Positions 34,972 to 47,798 of a stretch of DNA of 64,000 bases are shown piece after piece; within the stretch, counting starts at the first letter, position 1; each line of letters starts with the position of its first letter. The DNA is taken from assembly GCA_964006375.1 (NCBI GenBank), contig OZ023268.1, positions 87,920,358 to 87,984,357 of the forward strand, in the 5' to 3' direction. Position numbers and translations under genes: made by a program. Origin of the DNA: Tillus elongatus. Taxonomy: Eukaryota > Arthropoda > Insecta > Coleoptera > Cleridae. The notes beneath the pieces were generated by a model, which did not search any database, was not told the DNA's origin, and saw only the letters and a program-made list of their open reading frames with translations.

Positions 34972-35980
34972 CTAAATAGAAAATTGTTCAATATGGCCAC
35001 CGTTTTGTGCAATGCACTTTATACAACTTTTTGAAACATGCCTGCAAACTCTGATGAGGGTGTTTTGGTTAATATGATTTATAGCTTCTTTGATTCGGTT
35101 TCGTAATTCATTGATATTTTGTGGTGGATCGAATTTATACACATCATCCTTAGAGAACCCCAAAAATAAAAATCCATGGGGTTATATCACGACTTGAAAC
35201 ACACCAATGAACCGGCTCATTGTTCCAAATGACACGATTATTAAAATTTTGGTACAAAAATTCTTTGACGATCCCAGCATTTTGAGCTCGACAACCATCT
35301 TGTTGGTACTAAATCTAGTCTAAATTATCATGACCTCTTTAAATTATTGGTAAGAAATCATTTCTCAATATATTAAAATACCTTTCCCCCAGTTAAATTA
35401 TTTTCAAAAAAAAAAAACGAAACAACAATAAAGTTACCTGAAATTTTCTAAAATTAACTGTCTAATCTACAAATAAAAATAACAGTTTTTTACCTAATAA
35501 GCCTCACCAAACATTAATACCAAATCTGTCTTGCAATAGTCTTTCTTCCTTTAGATGGGGATTTTCATTTGCCCAATAATGCCTATTATGGCGATTATAC
35601 ACACCACAATTTGTAAATCCGGATTCATCAGTCCATATTATTTTTAAATGAAAATTTTTATCTTGCTGACATTGTCCTTATTACCATCTGCAGAATTGAA
35701 GTCGCCTAGGGTAGTCGTCAACATTTAAGCCTTGTACTATTGTAGGTTTGTATGGATGGTAATGACTTTGTTTTAATACACGGCGTACCGTACTTTTTGG
35801 AACGTCAATTTGTTCACCATAAAACCGAACAAATTGCGGAGGGTTTTTGTTTGAAACCTGTAAGACGGCATTATTTCTTTCTTCATTTCTAGGCATTAGT
35901 AGTTTCTTTGCGTGGAAGCTACCGTCGTTCAATAGATTGATCACTATCTTGTGAAATATTTTGGTGTTGGTTGTCGTCTT
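34972..35980 (-). pseudogene. IS630/mariner-type transposase, broken
   Basis: Minus-strand order: 35944-35681 with NKNPPQFVRFYGEQ...VPKSTVRRVLKQ...HPYKPTIVQGL (HTH and linker) and DYPRRLQFCRW; then IIWTDESGFTNCGVYNRHN (first catalytic Asp, near 35640); FGINVWCGL; YQQDGCRAQN (second Asp, near 35300); a degenerate segment where PRSPDLTPLDFFLW would be expected; and 35163-34972 with LRNRIKEAINHI. Several frameshifts. This family differs from the palindrome-arm relics in its DESGFTN block. Confidence 0.7.
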
Positions 35981-36440
35981 TCTGGGTAATTGTTTTAATA
36001 TGAATTTGCAGCTGCCTCAGTATTTCGGTTAGAATGAATATAACATTCCAACATGTCAAAATATTCTTCATTACTGAACATATATAATATTTAAAATAAA
36101 CAGGAAACAAACTATTAAGTACAACATTTTAAGCAACGTGTTAAATACACCTCAAATTGTTCAGATAATTAAGAATGACAGTATTCTTAATTGTCGCGAT
36201 AGCGTTATAGCCATAGCAACCTATCTTCTGTTGTTTTTCAAAGGCGTCTTCGTAATTCATTAATCTGTTTTATTGAGTTCTGTTAGTAAATTTAGTTATT
36301 TACTAGGTTTACCTATTTAATTAAATTATAACCATTTTTTAGGATAATGTTGTAATGTAAAGTATCATTTGTAATAATGGGCCGATTGGTGTGCTCAAAG
36401 TTCCTATTTTTTTATCGTGAATCATTACTGAAAATTATGT
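35981..36440. other. AT-rich, no recognised gene
   Basis: Part of 36370-36480 repeats sequence seen near 27210-27300 (GTGAATCATTACGGAAAATT-like), so it is repeat-derived. Confidence 0.4.
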
Positions 36441-36484
36441 TAAAAGTATAAGTCTATTGTTAGACCCATGGTCTACTGCTTTTT

Positions 36485-37330
<846 letters not shown>

Positions 37331-37501
37331 TTTAATGAAATTAAACGTTTTCTAATAAATAAACCCAGAACGTTATATTACTCGAACTTTAACGAAAAAA
37401 TGTCCATTTTCACCAAATTAACACACACCCCCCCCCCCTCCCGTACCTGCTAAAGCTGCTTTAAAAAGTTGAATGACGTATTATATTCGCTTGAAAATTG
37501 A

Positions 37502-37711
37502 CTTCACCGAGACCTTACGAATTGGTCACCTGACATCACCGATCTAAAAATTACCGGTTATTCACGTAAGACCGACGTCAGATTGTTTTCTGGATTAAGA
37601 AGCGAAAAGTTGTTGTTTGAATTTGCTAAACAATTAAATTACTTTACGAAAGCACCGTATGTATTATTTCACATGCAGGATATGGAAGTTGCAAACAAAA
37701 GTATACATTGA
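37502..37711 (+). pseudogene. unrecognised 69-codon open stretch without Met
   Basis: The frame between stops reads NWSPDITDLKITGYSR, then LFSGLRSEKLLFEFAKQLNY. A [FY]xG[LI].[ST]...F.x2L pattern precedes some DDE_4/THAP-type transposase domains, but that is the only hint. No partner exon was found. Confidence 0.25.
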
Positions 37712-39517
37712 TGCAGTTCTTGCAGTAGTTCTACCAGTTTGAGGTGGAGACTCCACTTTGAGAACGATCTTCGTAAAATTGATTTTGTTGTTGTCTTCCA
37801 CTGATGGAAAGAAAAATTTCGGGCCTAGCCCTCTTCTTGTGGTACTTTAGCTAGAAGAATTCATTTCTCCGACTTCGATAATATTTAAATTACTTCATAT
37901 GTATGGAACGCATTTTCAGCAATCGCTAGTTGAATAATATACATATTTTTTGTTTCCTTTGACTCAGACTAAGACAATTATTTTTAAAATACCTACGTAA
38001 AGATGCTTAGTAAAAATTAACAGCTGCAACTGCTTAAGAAAGTTCAGAGAATTCAAAACTATATTTGGGTATCATCTGCCTAATAGTCGCTGGTACTTGA
38101 TAACAAAACGTTCTTAGATTAATGTATACCTACATATAAAAAGTTGTGACGAAGTAGATATTTTCAGAACAGCTGTAGATATTAAAAGCGGCTGTTCGAA
38201 AATAAATATAATATAAATCACACGGGTAAAAATTCCATGCAGCAAAAATTATTATTTTTATCATTAATATTTCTTAAAAGTACGCATTTTCGAATTATCG
38301 CGGCGGAGTAAAAACATATCTGCAGATGATAAGGATAAGGTATCTACCACCGATTAAGATTTTTCAGCCGGGGACTGCAGAGAAAATAACTACTGAAGGC
38401 AGAAAGAGTTCACCGTTTGCCGTAGCGCGTTGAAACCTATAACTAGAATTTAGATTCTGTAAATAAAGAGTCTGTTCGTAAAAATTGCAATAAAACGTTA
38501 GAATACCGTCCCGTTGTGTGAGACAATTTCGTAGTTTATCAATTCTACTAAACGCAGTCGAGGTAATTTTCGGATATTTTTCTCAGTTCCCACGCGCCTA
38601 TCTGTCGACGTCGAGATCGCGGGATCTAGCATAATTCCCCTCCATTGCCCTATCCCATCATTGTTGGCGTGTCGTAATACTTCTGGGAGGTGATGCTGTA
38701 GCTAACACAGATCTCCCAAGAGTATTGCGTACGACCGTTCCGATTCGACCCTGGTCTGGACGCTGTATGTACACAAGCAGGCCAAGGTCGAGTTAGTATA
38801 TGACAATATCCTTCCACAGGCTGTTCCCCTATAACCCTCCCGTTCTTTATCGACGCCCTGACGTCGAGGCGTTTGATCTCGTGGTACCGACTTCGACAGA
38901 TAGACGCCATTTTAACTATTTGAGGAGCGTTTCTCCAATCGACCCACTTAACGGCTGCATCCACGGGTTGTAAACCACAGTAACCGGAGTTTCCGTCCGC
39001 GTGTCTCCCGCATTTCTTCTCCGTGGGGAATAATTAATTTCGTTGGCCCGTCACTAGTAACATAACTTGTTTTAGGATAAATTAGCGTGATAAGTACCTT
39101 TCACATTATAAGAATACCAGTGGACTGTAACGTTTTATAATGTAATAAATAGTGTGGAAATTATATTCGGTATATGTTATAACCGCAAATAAATCTGCTA
39201 CACCCATACAAACTTTCACCGAGGGAGCGATTAAAGTCCGCAACCTCGGAGGTATGTATACGGCCTGTTACATCATAGGCTACCGGACCCTCTCCACAGA
39301 GATATCCAGGCACTCTGACCACAACCGTGGCCAGAGCCTTGTGACGAGGCCGCACACATCCTCGCAGGGAGTAAACCCTTTCAAAATCTGGCGCCCGGGA
39401 CCGTTCCCGTAAATCCGTTAATCTCTTCATCCGCATCATCCACCCCGCAAGTCAGGCCTCGTTACAAAGTAGTGGCCCAAATATAAATACTTGTGGCATA
39501 CCACAGCTTAGTAAATG
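37712..39517. other. unassigned region with possible LTR-retroelement remnant
   Basis: 38320-39470 is more GC-rich than its surroundings. TGGCGCCCGGGAC at about 39390 resembles a tRNA primer-binding site placed just after an LTR (upstream ...TTTCAAAATC). A paired LTR, a gag frame or a polypurine tract was not found. Frames at 38650-38964 and 39152-39439 match nothing I recognise. Confidence 0.3.
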
Positions 39518-39890
39518 TTAAAGAAAAAATATTATATCGTATGTTACATGTGACTTGTACGAAAGATAACTGGATGAAAAGCTGACTCTGCATTGGCGGA
39601 AAGTCCAGAATAAAGCAAAGTAGCCCATTGGAAATTTGTAATTGCCAAAATCAGAAGCTTGGGAATAATCAAGCGGAATAAGTAATGTCAATTTACCGTG
39701 ATCGTATGCTGTGGTAATGTCATCGGTTATTTTAAGCGAGGCCGGAGGACAACTGTATTGACGTCTGAATTCATACTGAATAGGTGGCAATAAATATAAT
39801 TACGAGATGTTCAAGAAGTTGAAAATTCATGAGTTTTTATAATATTTTCGACAATACTTGCAAAATGCTGATGAGATGAAAACCTTGGAG
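39518..39890 (-). pseudogene. LINE reverse transcriptase fragment
   Basis: Reads LPPIQYEFRRQYSC..ASLKITDDI, then LIPLDYSQASD, matching RT motifs 1-2 (Q.GFR..[HY]SC and DFSKAFD) of CR1/Jockey-type LINEs. An upstream out-of-frame stretch extends it to about 39890. Isolated and decayed. Confidence 0.65.
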
Positions 39891-40044
39891 ATCTCCTGAA
39901 TAATGGATCTTTGTCAAAATAAAAGCTTCAGCTTTTTTCCAAGCTCAAGGAAATACAGACTTGTAGATTATATATTGCTTAATGATGCGTATAGGTCTTT
40001 GGCCTCTCAGCGCTGTGATCCAAATGGGTCTTTTTTTGCATGAC

Positions 40045-41095
<1,051 letters not shown>

Positions 41096-41102
41096 AAATT
41101 CG

Positions 41103-41391
41103 GGACGCAGCAAGTGTGTTATGGTAGCAAATTTTCATTAAATGCTTCAAATTTGAACAGCTCAATTTGCTATTAAACTATAAGGTTGACCAGGAAACCA
41201 GTTTTTTCGGGAACAATTTAAGTTTACTTTCGGAAATTTTTGTACATTTTCAAACAATAAAGTTATTTTGATGAAACATGGCATATTGTTTCTACTATAT
41301 AGATTGATGGCTGCTTTCTTAAAAAAACATGTTTGCTATTAAAAACATTTTAATGAAAATTCACTACCATAACGCACTTGCTGCGTCCAGA
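41103..41391. mobile_element. complete ~290-bp MITE with GGACGCAGCAAG termini
   Basis: Termini GGACGCAGCAAGTGTGTTAT and, inverted, ATAACGCACTTGCTGCGTCC extend about 40 bp each into TTCATTAAA. Interior AT-rich and non-coding. Related copies: 60003-60313 (degenerate) and partial ends at 23186, 25340 and 34276. Confidence 0.65.
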
Positions 41392-41613
41392 AGTTTTTAA
41401 TAGTTGCCCAAAATGTTCAGACTTTTCATATGCTCTACTATTTTGGGTCTATTTTACCCACTTCCTGGGGTGTCCAAGGTATTTGAGCCTTTTGCAGAAC
41501 TGATCCATACAGTCGCGTGTCAGGGCTTTTGTTGTTTCTGCTGCTTCAGTGCAGTATCTGCAGTTTTTATTGTCCTCCTTACCCATCTTGATAAGGTGAT
41601 ACCTTTCTGGGGA

Positions 41614-41625
41614 GTGTACTGTGAA
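41614..41625. repeat. 12-bp TSD of LINE copy 1, left
   Basis: GTGTACTGTGAA, repeated at 44912-44923. Confidence 0.75.
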
Positions 41626-44600
41626 GTAGTAGTAGCAGTGGTGGGGAGGCCAACGCCAAGCAAGTAGGCCACAATGGGCCCTTTTTGCCAACCCCAGCAA
41701 CCCAGCAACCATGCTCTACTCTTCCTCGGTTCCGTCGCCAAACCGCCTCGACCTCGAGATGAAGGCCGTGACGGTCTTTAATTGGACGGTACTTACCTGA
41801 TTCGTCTGCAGAGTCCTTGATCCGAACAATTCTGCTCGAAGACTCCCAAAAGCCTCGCATTCACACAGGTAATGGTAGGACGTTTCTTCATCCTCGCCGC
41901 ATTCCTGGCAAATGTGATCCCTTTCTACGCCTATCAATGTGAGGTGTCTTCTAAGGGCGCAGTGGCCTGTCAGCACCCCGAAGATGCGGCGAAGCGTAGG
42001 TCGACTCCTTCCGAGTAGCCAGGCAGCTTTATCTCTGTCCGGCCCCTCCACGAAGTCCCTCGCCTGCCTACAGCCACCAACCGACCCCCAGTGCCTCTCC
42101 ATTGCTTCCTCGGTCCAACTGTCTAAGGCGACAGAGACTGTCTTCCTACTTATGCCTATCGCCGGCTCTGGGCCACAGAACAGCCGCCGGGAACCGAGTC
42201 TTGCGAGATTATTCGCCACCTCATTCCCCGCTATGCCACATTGTCCCGGAACCCACACCAGTTGCACCTCCTTCGTCCTGGCTAGCCCTCTGAGGGCGTC
42301 AGCGCACTCCTGAACCAGTGGCGACCTGATTCTGGCCCCGCAGAATGCCCGGGGGACCGCCTGGCTATCCGAGCAGATGCACACACATTTCTCGGGACTC
42401 ATCTTCACATCCTGTCTATTGGCCACAGACAGGATAGCATACGCCTCTGTTTCGAATGCCGTGGTGTATGCGCCAAGAGCATAGCTCTCGCGCACCCCCA
42501 GGCCCTCGATGTATATTCCTGCTCCGGAGGATTGTTGGTCCTCCAGCCGCGATCCGTCGGTGAAACAGACCAGGCTTGCGGGCTGGAATGCAACCTCATT
42601 TTCCCTCCACTGATCCCTACTAGGGATCCGGAGGGTGTATGGCCTAGTCAACCTAATATCGTCCTCGGCATCCCCCACCTTTATGGCGGAAATCGGAATT
42701 TCCTTTTCCACCTCCTTGGCGACCCTTGCATGCCCTATTACTGCTTCCTCTCCGCACCAGTTACCTGAGTCCCGGATTCTAAGATGCGACGCCATAGCCT
42801 CCCTTCTGATACAGATGGGAAGCGGTGGCAGCATTAACAGGACCTCTAGCGCGGCTGCGGGTGTCGTCCTCATAGCGCCTGTGATACCCAGGATTGCCAG
42901 CTTTTGGAGTTTGGCCAGCTTCCTGCTGGTAGTTTGGTTCACACCACACCACCAGACCAACGCCCCATAGAGGATTCTCGGCCTGACGAGAGCAGTGTAA
43001 ATCCAATGAAGGATCCGAGGATTAAGTCCCCAGGTCCTCCCTATCACACGACGCAGCTGCCAGAGGGTGGCTATTCCCTTCCTCACAACTCGTTCTATTT
43101 GCGACCCCCATGTTAGTTTGGGGTCCAGGATCACCCCCAGATATTTGACCTCCCGCACCAAAGCTAAAGGTTTTCCAAACATCACGGGCTCCCTGAACCC
43201 CTCTACCTTCCTCTTCTTGGTAAATAGGATCATCTCCGTCTTCGCCGGGTTTACGGAGAGTCCCTGCTCACCACACCACCTTTCGATTATGCTACAGGCA
43301 GCCTGCATACACTCACAGACGACGCCGAGGAATTTGCCGGTGACTAAGACCAGCCCATCATCAGCGTACGCCTGGGCGTAGAAGCCATTCTCAGAGAGCC
43401 GCTCCAAGAGGCCGTCCATGACCAGACACCATAGATGAGGCAAATGGCAGCTGCCCTGAGGACAGCCGCCCGTCACCCCAACGTCCAGCCCTCGGCCCCT
43501 CAAGGTCAGCGACACTCTCCTGTCCTCCAGCATGCTCGCCACCCAGCTTATTAGGGACCTCGGCGTTTCCCTCTCCTGTAGGGCGGTACAGACCGTATCC
43601 GTCCTTGCCTTATCAAAGGCCCCCTTCACATCGAAGAACACAGCCAATGTGCTCTCCCCGTAGTGTAGGGCCCCTTCCACCTTTCGCGTCACAGCGTGGA
43701 GCGCCGTCTCCGTCGATTTCCCCCGCTGGTACGCGTGCTGACCTTTGTGAAAGGGATGATCCTTGAGGATCCCTCCCAACATAAACCTATCTACTAACTT
43801 TTCCAATGCCTTAAGTAGGAAGGATGTAAGGCTGATTAGCCTGTACGCCATGGCCAGCGTGTAGTCCTCCCTTCCCGGTTTGGGAATGAAGACCCCACTA
43901 ACCCGGCGCCAGGCCTTTGGGACGTAGCCCCACGCCAGGCTGGCCCGAAAAACCTCCCTTATGTTGGAAAGCAGTATATCCAGGCCCCTCTGGAGTAGGG
44001 CCGGAAAAATCCCATCGCAGCCTGCGGATTTGAATGGAGCGGACTCGCTCACCGCCCAGGTTATAGAGCCATCTGTGACCACCCCCTCCGCCAGCCGCCA
44101 GTCCGCATTCGGGACTGTCCACCAGCCCGGTTCGGCAGCCTCCGTGACGGCTTCACCGCCCTCAAGGTGAACTTCGGCGAGATGACGCAGGGTCTCCTCA
44201 CCGGTGCTTGTCCAGCTCCCGTCCTGTTTCCTTAAAGATCCTACATTACTACCTAACTCCTGTTTGAGTACTTTTACCAGCCTGGCTGTGTCAGGCAGGG
44301 AATTGACTACCCCGCAGTACGCGCGCCAACCAGCTCGCTTACTCCGGCGTAATTCCTTCTTAAACTCCCTTCTGGCAGTCCTAAACTCGTCCCAGGCCGC
44401 TTCACCCGATTCTCGGACGGCTCGGTTTAAGGCCCTCCGAGTCCGCCCGCGTAGTACGGAGAGATCCTTGTTCCACCATCTAACTTTGATGGACGGTTCC
44501 CCCCTAAGTGGTGACGCGGCCTCGTAGGCTGCCATTATTCTACCTTCTAGGGCCTCGACCTCGCTATCTAATGCCTCTATAGAGAGTCTACTCCCCTCTG

Positions 44601-44911
44601 GGCTCCTTGGCGACCCACCGAGGCCTATTAGAAAGGCATCCCAGTCGGTCTTCCTTGGATTTCTCCTGGGGGGAGGACTCTCACGGTCCACATCCAATTC
44701 AAAGCTGATCATACGATGATTAGGCATTGATATGTGTTCCGTCACCCTCCAGTTAGATATATCCACCGTTATTCCTCTGCTCGCTAGCGTAATGTCGATC
44801 ACCTCCTGTCGGATAAGATGGACAAACGTTGGAGCTGTACCTCTATTTAATACCTCTAGGTTCGTTGTAGCCAAGTACTCTAGTAGAGCCTCATCGCGTG
44901 GGTTGGTATCC
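41626..44911 (-). mobile_element. RNase H-bearing LINE (LOA/I/R1-like), copy 1, 5'-truncated
   Basis: A 3286-bp insertion between 12-bp duplications of GTGTACTGTGAA. The 3' end on the minus strand is a CTACTACTAC-type tail and not poly(A). 5' truncation lies inside the endonuclease domain. The same LINE recurs at 47799-59611. Confidence 0.8.
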
Positions 44912-44985
44912 GTGTACTGTGAAAAGTCTGTGATTATTCTTAAGTCGTTCATAAGAACGGCTTGGGAATAATCACAGATACACAT
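41716..44985 (-). CDS. LINE ORF2 protein: partial endonuclease, RT, RNase H, CCHC (1089 codons)
   Basis: Open for 1089 codons. The first ~22 residues are target DNA fused by chance, because the TSD lies at 44912-44923. Real LINE sequence starts TNPRDEALLEYLA, the C-terminal end of an EEP endonuclease with SMPNHRMISFEL. The RT (about 360-610) has LISLTSFLLKALEKL, FFDVKGAFD, GGCPQGS and catalytic QAYADD. RNase H (about 790-920) has CFTDGS, FETEAYA and CSDSQAV, but the last motif reads GNEVANNL, so the final Asp is Asn. A CCHC finger follows (CQECGEDEETSYHYLCEC). CHLPHLW in place of YLSPHLW in the RT also suggests decay. Without an intact endonuclease it is not mobile. Confidence 0.8.
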   Translation of the reverse strand: MCICDYSQAVLMNDLRIITDFSQYTDTNPRDEALLEYLATTNLEVLNRGTAPTFVHLIRQEVIDITLASRGITVDISNWRVTEHISMPNHRMISFELDVDRESPPPRRNPRKTDWDAFLIGLGGSPRSPEGSRLSIEALDSEVEALEGRIMAAYEAASPLRGEPSIKVRWWNKDLSVLRGRTRRALNRAVRESGEAAWDEFRTARREFKKELRRSKRAGWRAYCGVVNSLPDTARLVKVLKQELGSNVGSLRKQDGSWTSTGEETLRHLAEVHLEGGEAVTEAAEPGWWTVPNADWRLAEGVVTDGSITWAVSESAPFKSAGCDGIFPALLQRGLDILLSNIREVFRASLAWGYVPKAWRRVSGVFIPKPGREDYTLAMAYRLISLTSFLLKALEKLVDRFMLGGILKDHPFHKGQHAYQRGKSTETALHAVTRKVEGALHYGESTLAVFFDVKGAFDKARTDTVCTALQERETPRSLISWVASMLEDRRVSLTLRGRGLDVGVTGGCPQGSCHLPHLWCLVMDGLLERLSENGFYAQAYADDGLVLVTGKFLGVVCECMQAACSIIERWCGEQGLSVNPAKTEMILFTKKRKVEGFREPVMFGKPLALVREVKYLGVILDPKLTWGSQIERVVRKGIATLWQLRRVIGRTWGLNPRILHWIYTALVRPRILYGALVWWCGVNQTTSRKLAKLQKLAILGITGAMRTTPAAALEVLLMLPPLPICIRREAMASHLRIRDSGNWCGEEAVIGHARVAKEVEKEIPISAIKVGDAEDDIRLTRPYTLRIPSRDQWRENEVAFQPASLVCFTDGSRLEDQQSSGAGIYIEGLGVRESYALGAYTTAFETEAYAILSVANRQDVKMSPEKCVCICSDSQAVPRAFCGARIRSPLVQECADALRGLARTKEVQLVWVPGQCGIAGNEVANNLARLGSRRLFCGPEPAIGISRKTVSVALDSWTEEAMERHWGSVGGCRQARDFVEGPDRDKAAWLLGRSRPTLRRIFGVLTGHCALRRHLTLIGVERDHICQECGEDEETSYHYLCECEAFGSLRAELFGSRTLQTNQVSTVQLKTVTAFISRSRRFGDGTEEE
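44912..44923. repeat. 12-bp TSD of LINE copy 1, right
   Basis: Matches 41614-41625. Confidence 0.75.
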
Positions 44986-45610
44986 GTCAATTTAACAAAC
45001 AGTTCTGACTTCTGGCGTTTTCCTCCAGTATGACAGCATTTGGTTCCTCTCACAAGTATCAATTTCATTTCTTGCACGGCTTTTTGTTAGTCTACAATAG
45101 GTCCCTGGACCATAGAATGGTATTGTTAATGCTTCCCCATTTCCTTCAATACCTTGATTCCCACATCAAAGTTACTTTGTTGTTTGTAGCTAGTTGCTTC
45201 AAGGATTTTTGCAGTCCCAGGTCAGTTTAGACTCGGTTTTGAAAGATTTGAGAATATTTAGTACTGCCTGAGTGTCTAAATGAATGTAGATCCCCCTATT
45301 TTTAAGCCTTCTTTGTATGCAGTTCTGTGCACAGAGATTTATAGCATGCATTTCCGCTTGGAAGATGGTGGAAATTTTTCCTAGGAACTTATCGAGTCTA
45401 AAGTTGTGTCATTTTATTACCAGTCCCGCTCCCTACATTTGTTTGGGCCTGTCTGTATTCCATGCAAATGAGTTGTTTGCCAGCCTTTTACTGTGTCTGT
45501 CCCATGCTTGCCGCTCACTTATGGCCACGTCAAATGGAACTACGAAGTCCAATTTAGCTTACAGAAAATACAGACTTACTTCTAAAAACATTAAACATTC
45601 GATCAAATAA

Positions 45611-46160
45611 AGCTTTACTTAACGTTAGGGTGTTTCTGTTCTCAGCTAAGATAATCGCTCCTTAAGATAACGTTTAGCAGATGACATAATGACATTCGTT
45701 ACACAAGATTCCGTTATAGAGATGCTACCGTGTACCCAAACTGAAACTTCATGGATGATGACAAATTCACTTAACACTGACATCATAACGCACTTTCAGC
45801 ATCAGGACTTTTAGTGATGTTTGTAAGCTGTTCAGGTTTCTTCAAAAGTAATTGTATTATTTCTTTAAGCTGAATACGTGTTTTCATTGATCCGTGATAT
45901 TACCACAAGAATTTTCAACGATAATAAATTAAACCTGACATTTTGACACATTAAACGTCGCAACAAGAGTCTATATTTGACTATCCTGTGAAAATTGACA
46001 GGTTTCTTATTTTAGTGTCCTCAAGCAAGTTAATAACAGTATTTTTTTCTTTTCGAGGAATGAAGCTTCATAAAGTGTTATAGTTAAAGGTTGTATGGAG
46101 CAGCTACTAGAAAATTAGGAGAGAATTACAAAGCAAGAATTACCTTAGTTTTTAAATACA
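45611..46160. other. upstream region of peroxiredoxin
   Basis: AT-rich. 45760-45815 contains a degenerate MITE-like TTCACT...ATAACGCACTTTC sequence. No clear TATA/initiator pair could be chosen. Confidence 0.35.
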
Positions 46161-46748
46161 ATGCCTGTCCCTGAGCTGCAAAAGCCGGCACCATTTTTTC
46201 AAGGATCTGCTGTAGTCGATGGTGATTTTAAGACTATTTCATTGAACGATTATAGAGGGCAATATTTAGTATTTTTTTTCTACCCTCTTGACTTCACTTT
46301 TGTGTGTCCCACTGAAATAGTTGCGTTTTCTGATTATATTGAGGACTTTAAAAAGATTAAAACTTCCGTTGTTGCTTGTTCAACTGATAGTGTATATTCC
46401 CATTTGGCATGGATAAACACATCTCGCAAAGAAGGAGGATTGGGTAACATGAAGATCCCAGTCTTAGCTGATAAGTCAATGAAGATTGCTAGAGATTATG
46501 GCGTTTTGAATGAAGAAACTGGTGTACCATATAGAGGTTTGTTTATTATCGATCGGAAAGGCATTTTGCGTCAAATCACAATTAATGATCTTCCTGTGGG
46601 ACGTTCTGTTAGCGAGACCTTACGTTTAGTTCAAGCTTTTCAGTTCACAGATGAGCATGGTGAAGTTTGTCCAGTTAATTGGACCCCGGGACAGAAGACA
46701 ATGAAACCAGATCCAACCACTAGCAAGGAATATTTCCAATCACATTAA
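46161..46748 (+). CDS. typical 2-Cys peroxiredoxin (Prx1/2 type)
   Basis: An intact 195-aa thioredoxin-fold peroxidase that reduces H2O2 and organic hydroperoxides using thioredoxin, normally cytosolic because no targeting peptide is present. The active site PLDFTFVCP places Pro42, Thr46 and peroxidatic Cys49; Arg126 completes the pocket. Resolving Cys170 lies in EVCPVNW. GGLG (92-95) and a C-terminal YF (191-192) are the motifs linked to overoxidation sensitivity in eukaryotic enzymes. Length matches the family (195-200 aa). It is a single exon with ACAATGCC around the start and AATAAA 14 nt past the stop. Lack of introns could mean an ancestral intronless gene or a retrocopy; no poly(A) tract or flanking duplication was seen, and the frame is undamaged. 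Confidence 0.93.
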   Translation: MPVPELQKPAPFFQGSAVVDGDFKTISLNDYRGQYLVFFFYPLDFTFVCPTEIVAFSDYIEDFKKIKTSVVACSTDSVYSHLAWINTSRKEGGLGNMKIPVLADKSMKIARDYGVLNEETGVPYRGLFIIDRKGILRQITINDLPVGRSVSETLRLVQAFQFTDEHGEVCPVNWTPGQKTMKPDPTTSKEYFQSH

Positions 46749-46761
46749 TCTAAGTAATTTA

Positions 46762-46767
46762 AATAAA
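46762..46767 (+). terminator. poly(A) signal for peroxiredoxin
   Basis: AATAAA 14 nt downstream of the TAA stop codon. Confidence 0.6.
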
Positions 46768-46769
46768 AA

Positions 46770-47470
<701 letters not shown>

Positions 47471-47798
47471 ACGCTTGGTTGCATTATAAGGGGTGAACCA
47501 TGTACCAAAATTTAGGTCTGTAAGTTTAAAGAAAAAAATTTGGGGTTCTCCTCAAAACGTTAAAATCGCAATTAGAAACGTTAAAATTGGCAACATTTAG
47601 GCAAAGAACCTGAAACTAATACGGATTATGTAAAGAAAATGTCGCAAGATAAATGTCTCGAAACCATTCAGTTTCAGTTTCAACCGTCATTGTCCTTCAT
47701 TTTACTAAAATATTTACAGGAAATTTATTTCAAATAGGCCCTTTTTCTAATGCTTTGGCGGTAGTTTTAGTTAAGTTTATGGTTTAACGGTCTATAAT
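47471..47798 (+). repeat. TA-core repeat copy 7, part before LINE insertion
   Basis: Matches 40555-40870 and continues after the LINE at 59626-60000. The LINE target duplication TAACGGTCTATAAT lies at its end (47785-47798). Confidence 0.6.
47785..47798. repeat. 14-bp TSD of LINE copy 2, left
   Basis: TAACGGTCTATAAT, repeated at 59612-59625. Confidence 0.85.

Larger units (their letters stand above)
41400..45610 (-). pseudogene. older LINE relic (RNase H and C-terminal zinc region), split
   Basis: Minus-strand pieces on both sides of the inserted LINE belong together. 45610-44924 reads FQAEMHAINLCAQNC and IHLDTQAVLNIL (RNase H acidic residues), then a VTLMWESRY stretch where WVPGH is expected, and ERLKNNHRLFT. 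After the insertion, 41613-41400 continues MGKEDNKNCRYC..AAETT.., the CCHC-type tail of I/Jockey-type LINEs. Many stops. Confidence 0.65.

Noticed and set aside
38650..39439. Complete LTR retrotransposon
   Set aside because: Only a PBS-like TGGCGCCCGGGAC was seen; no second LTR, gag or pol within reach.
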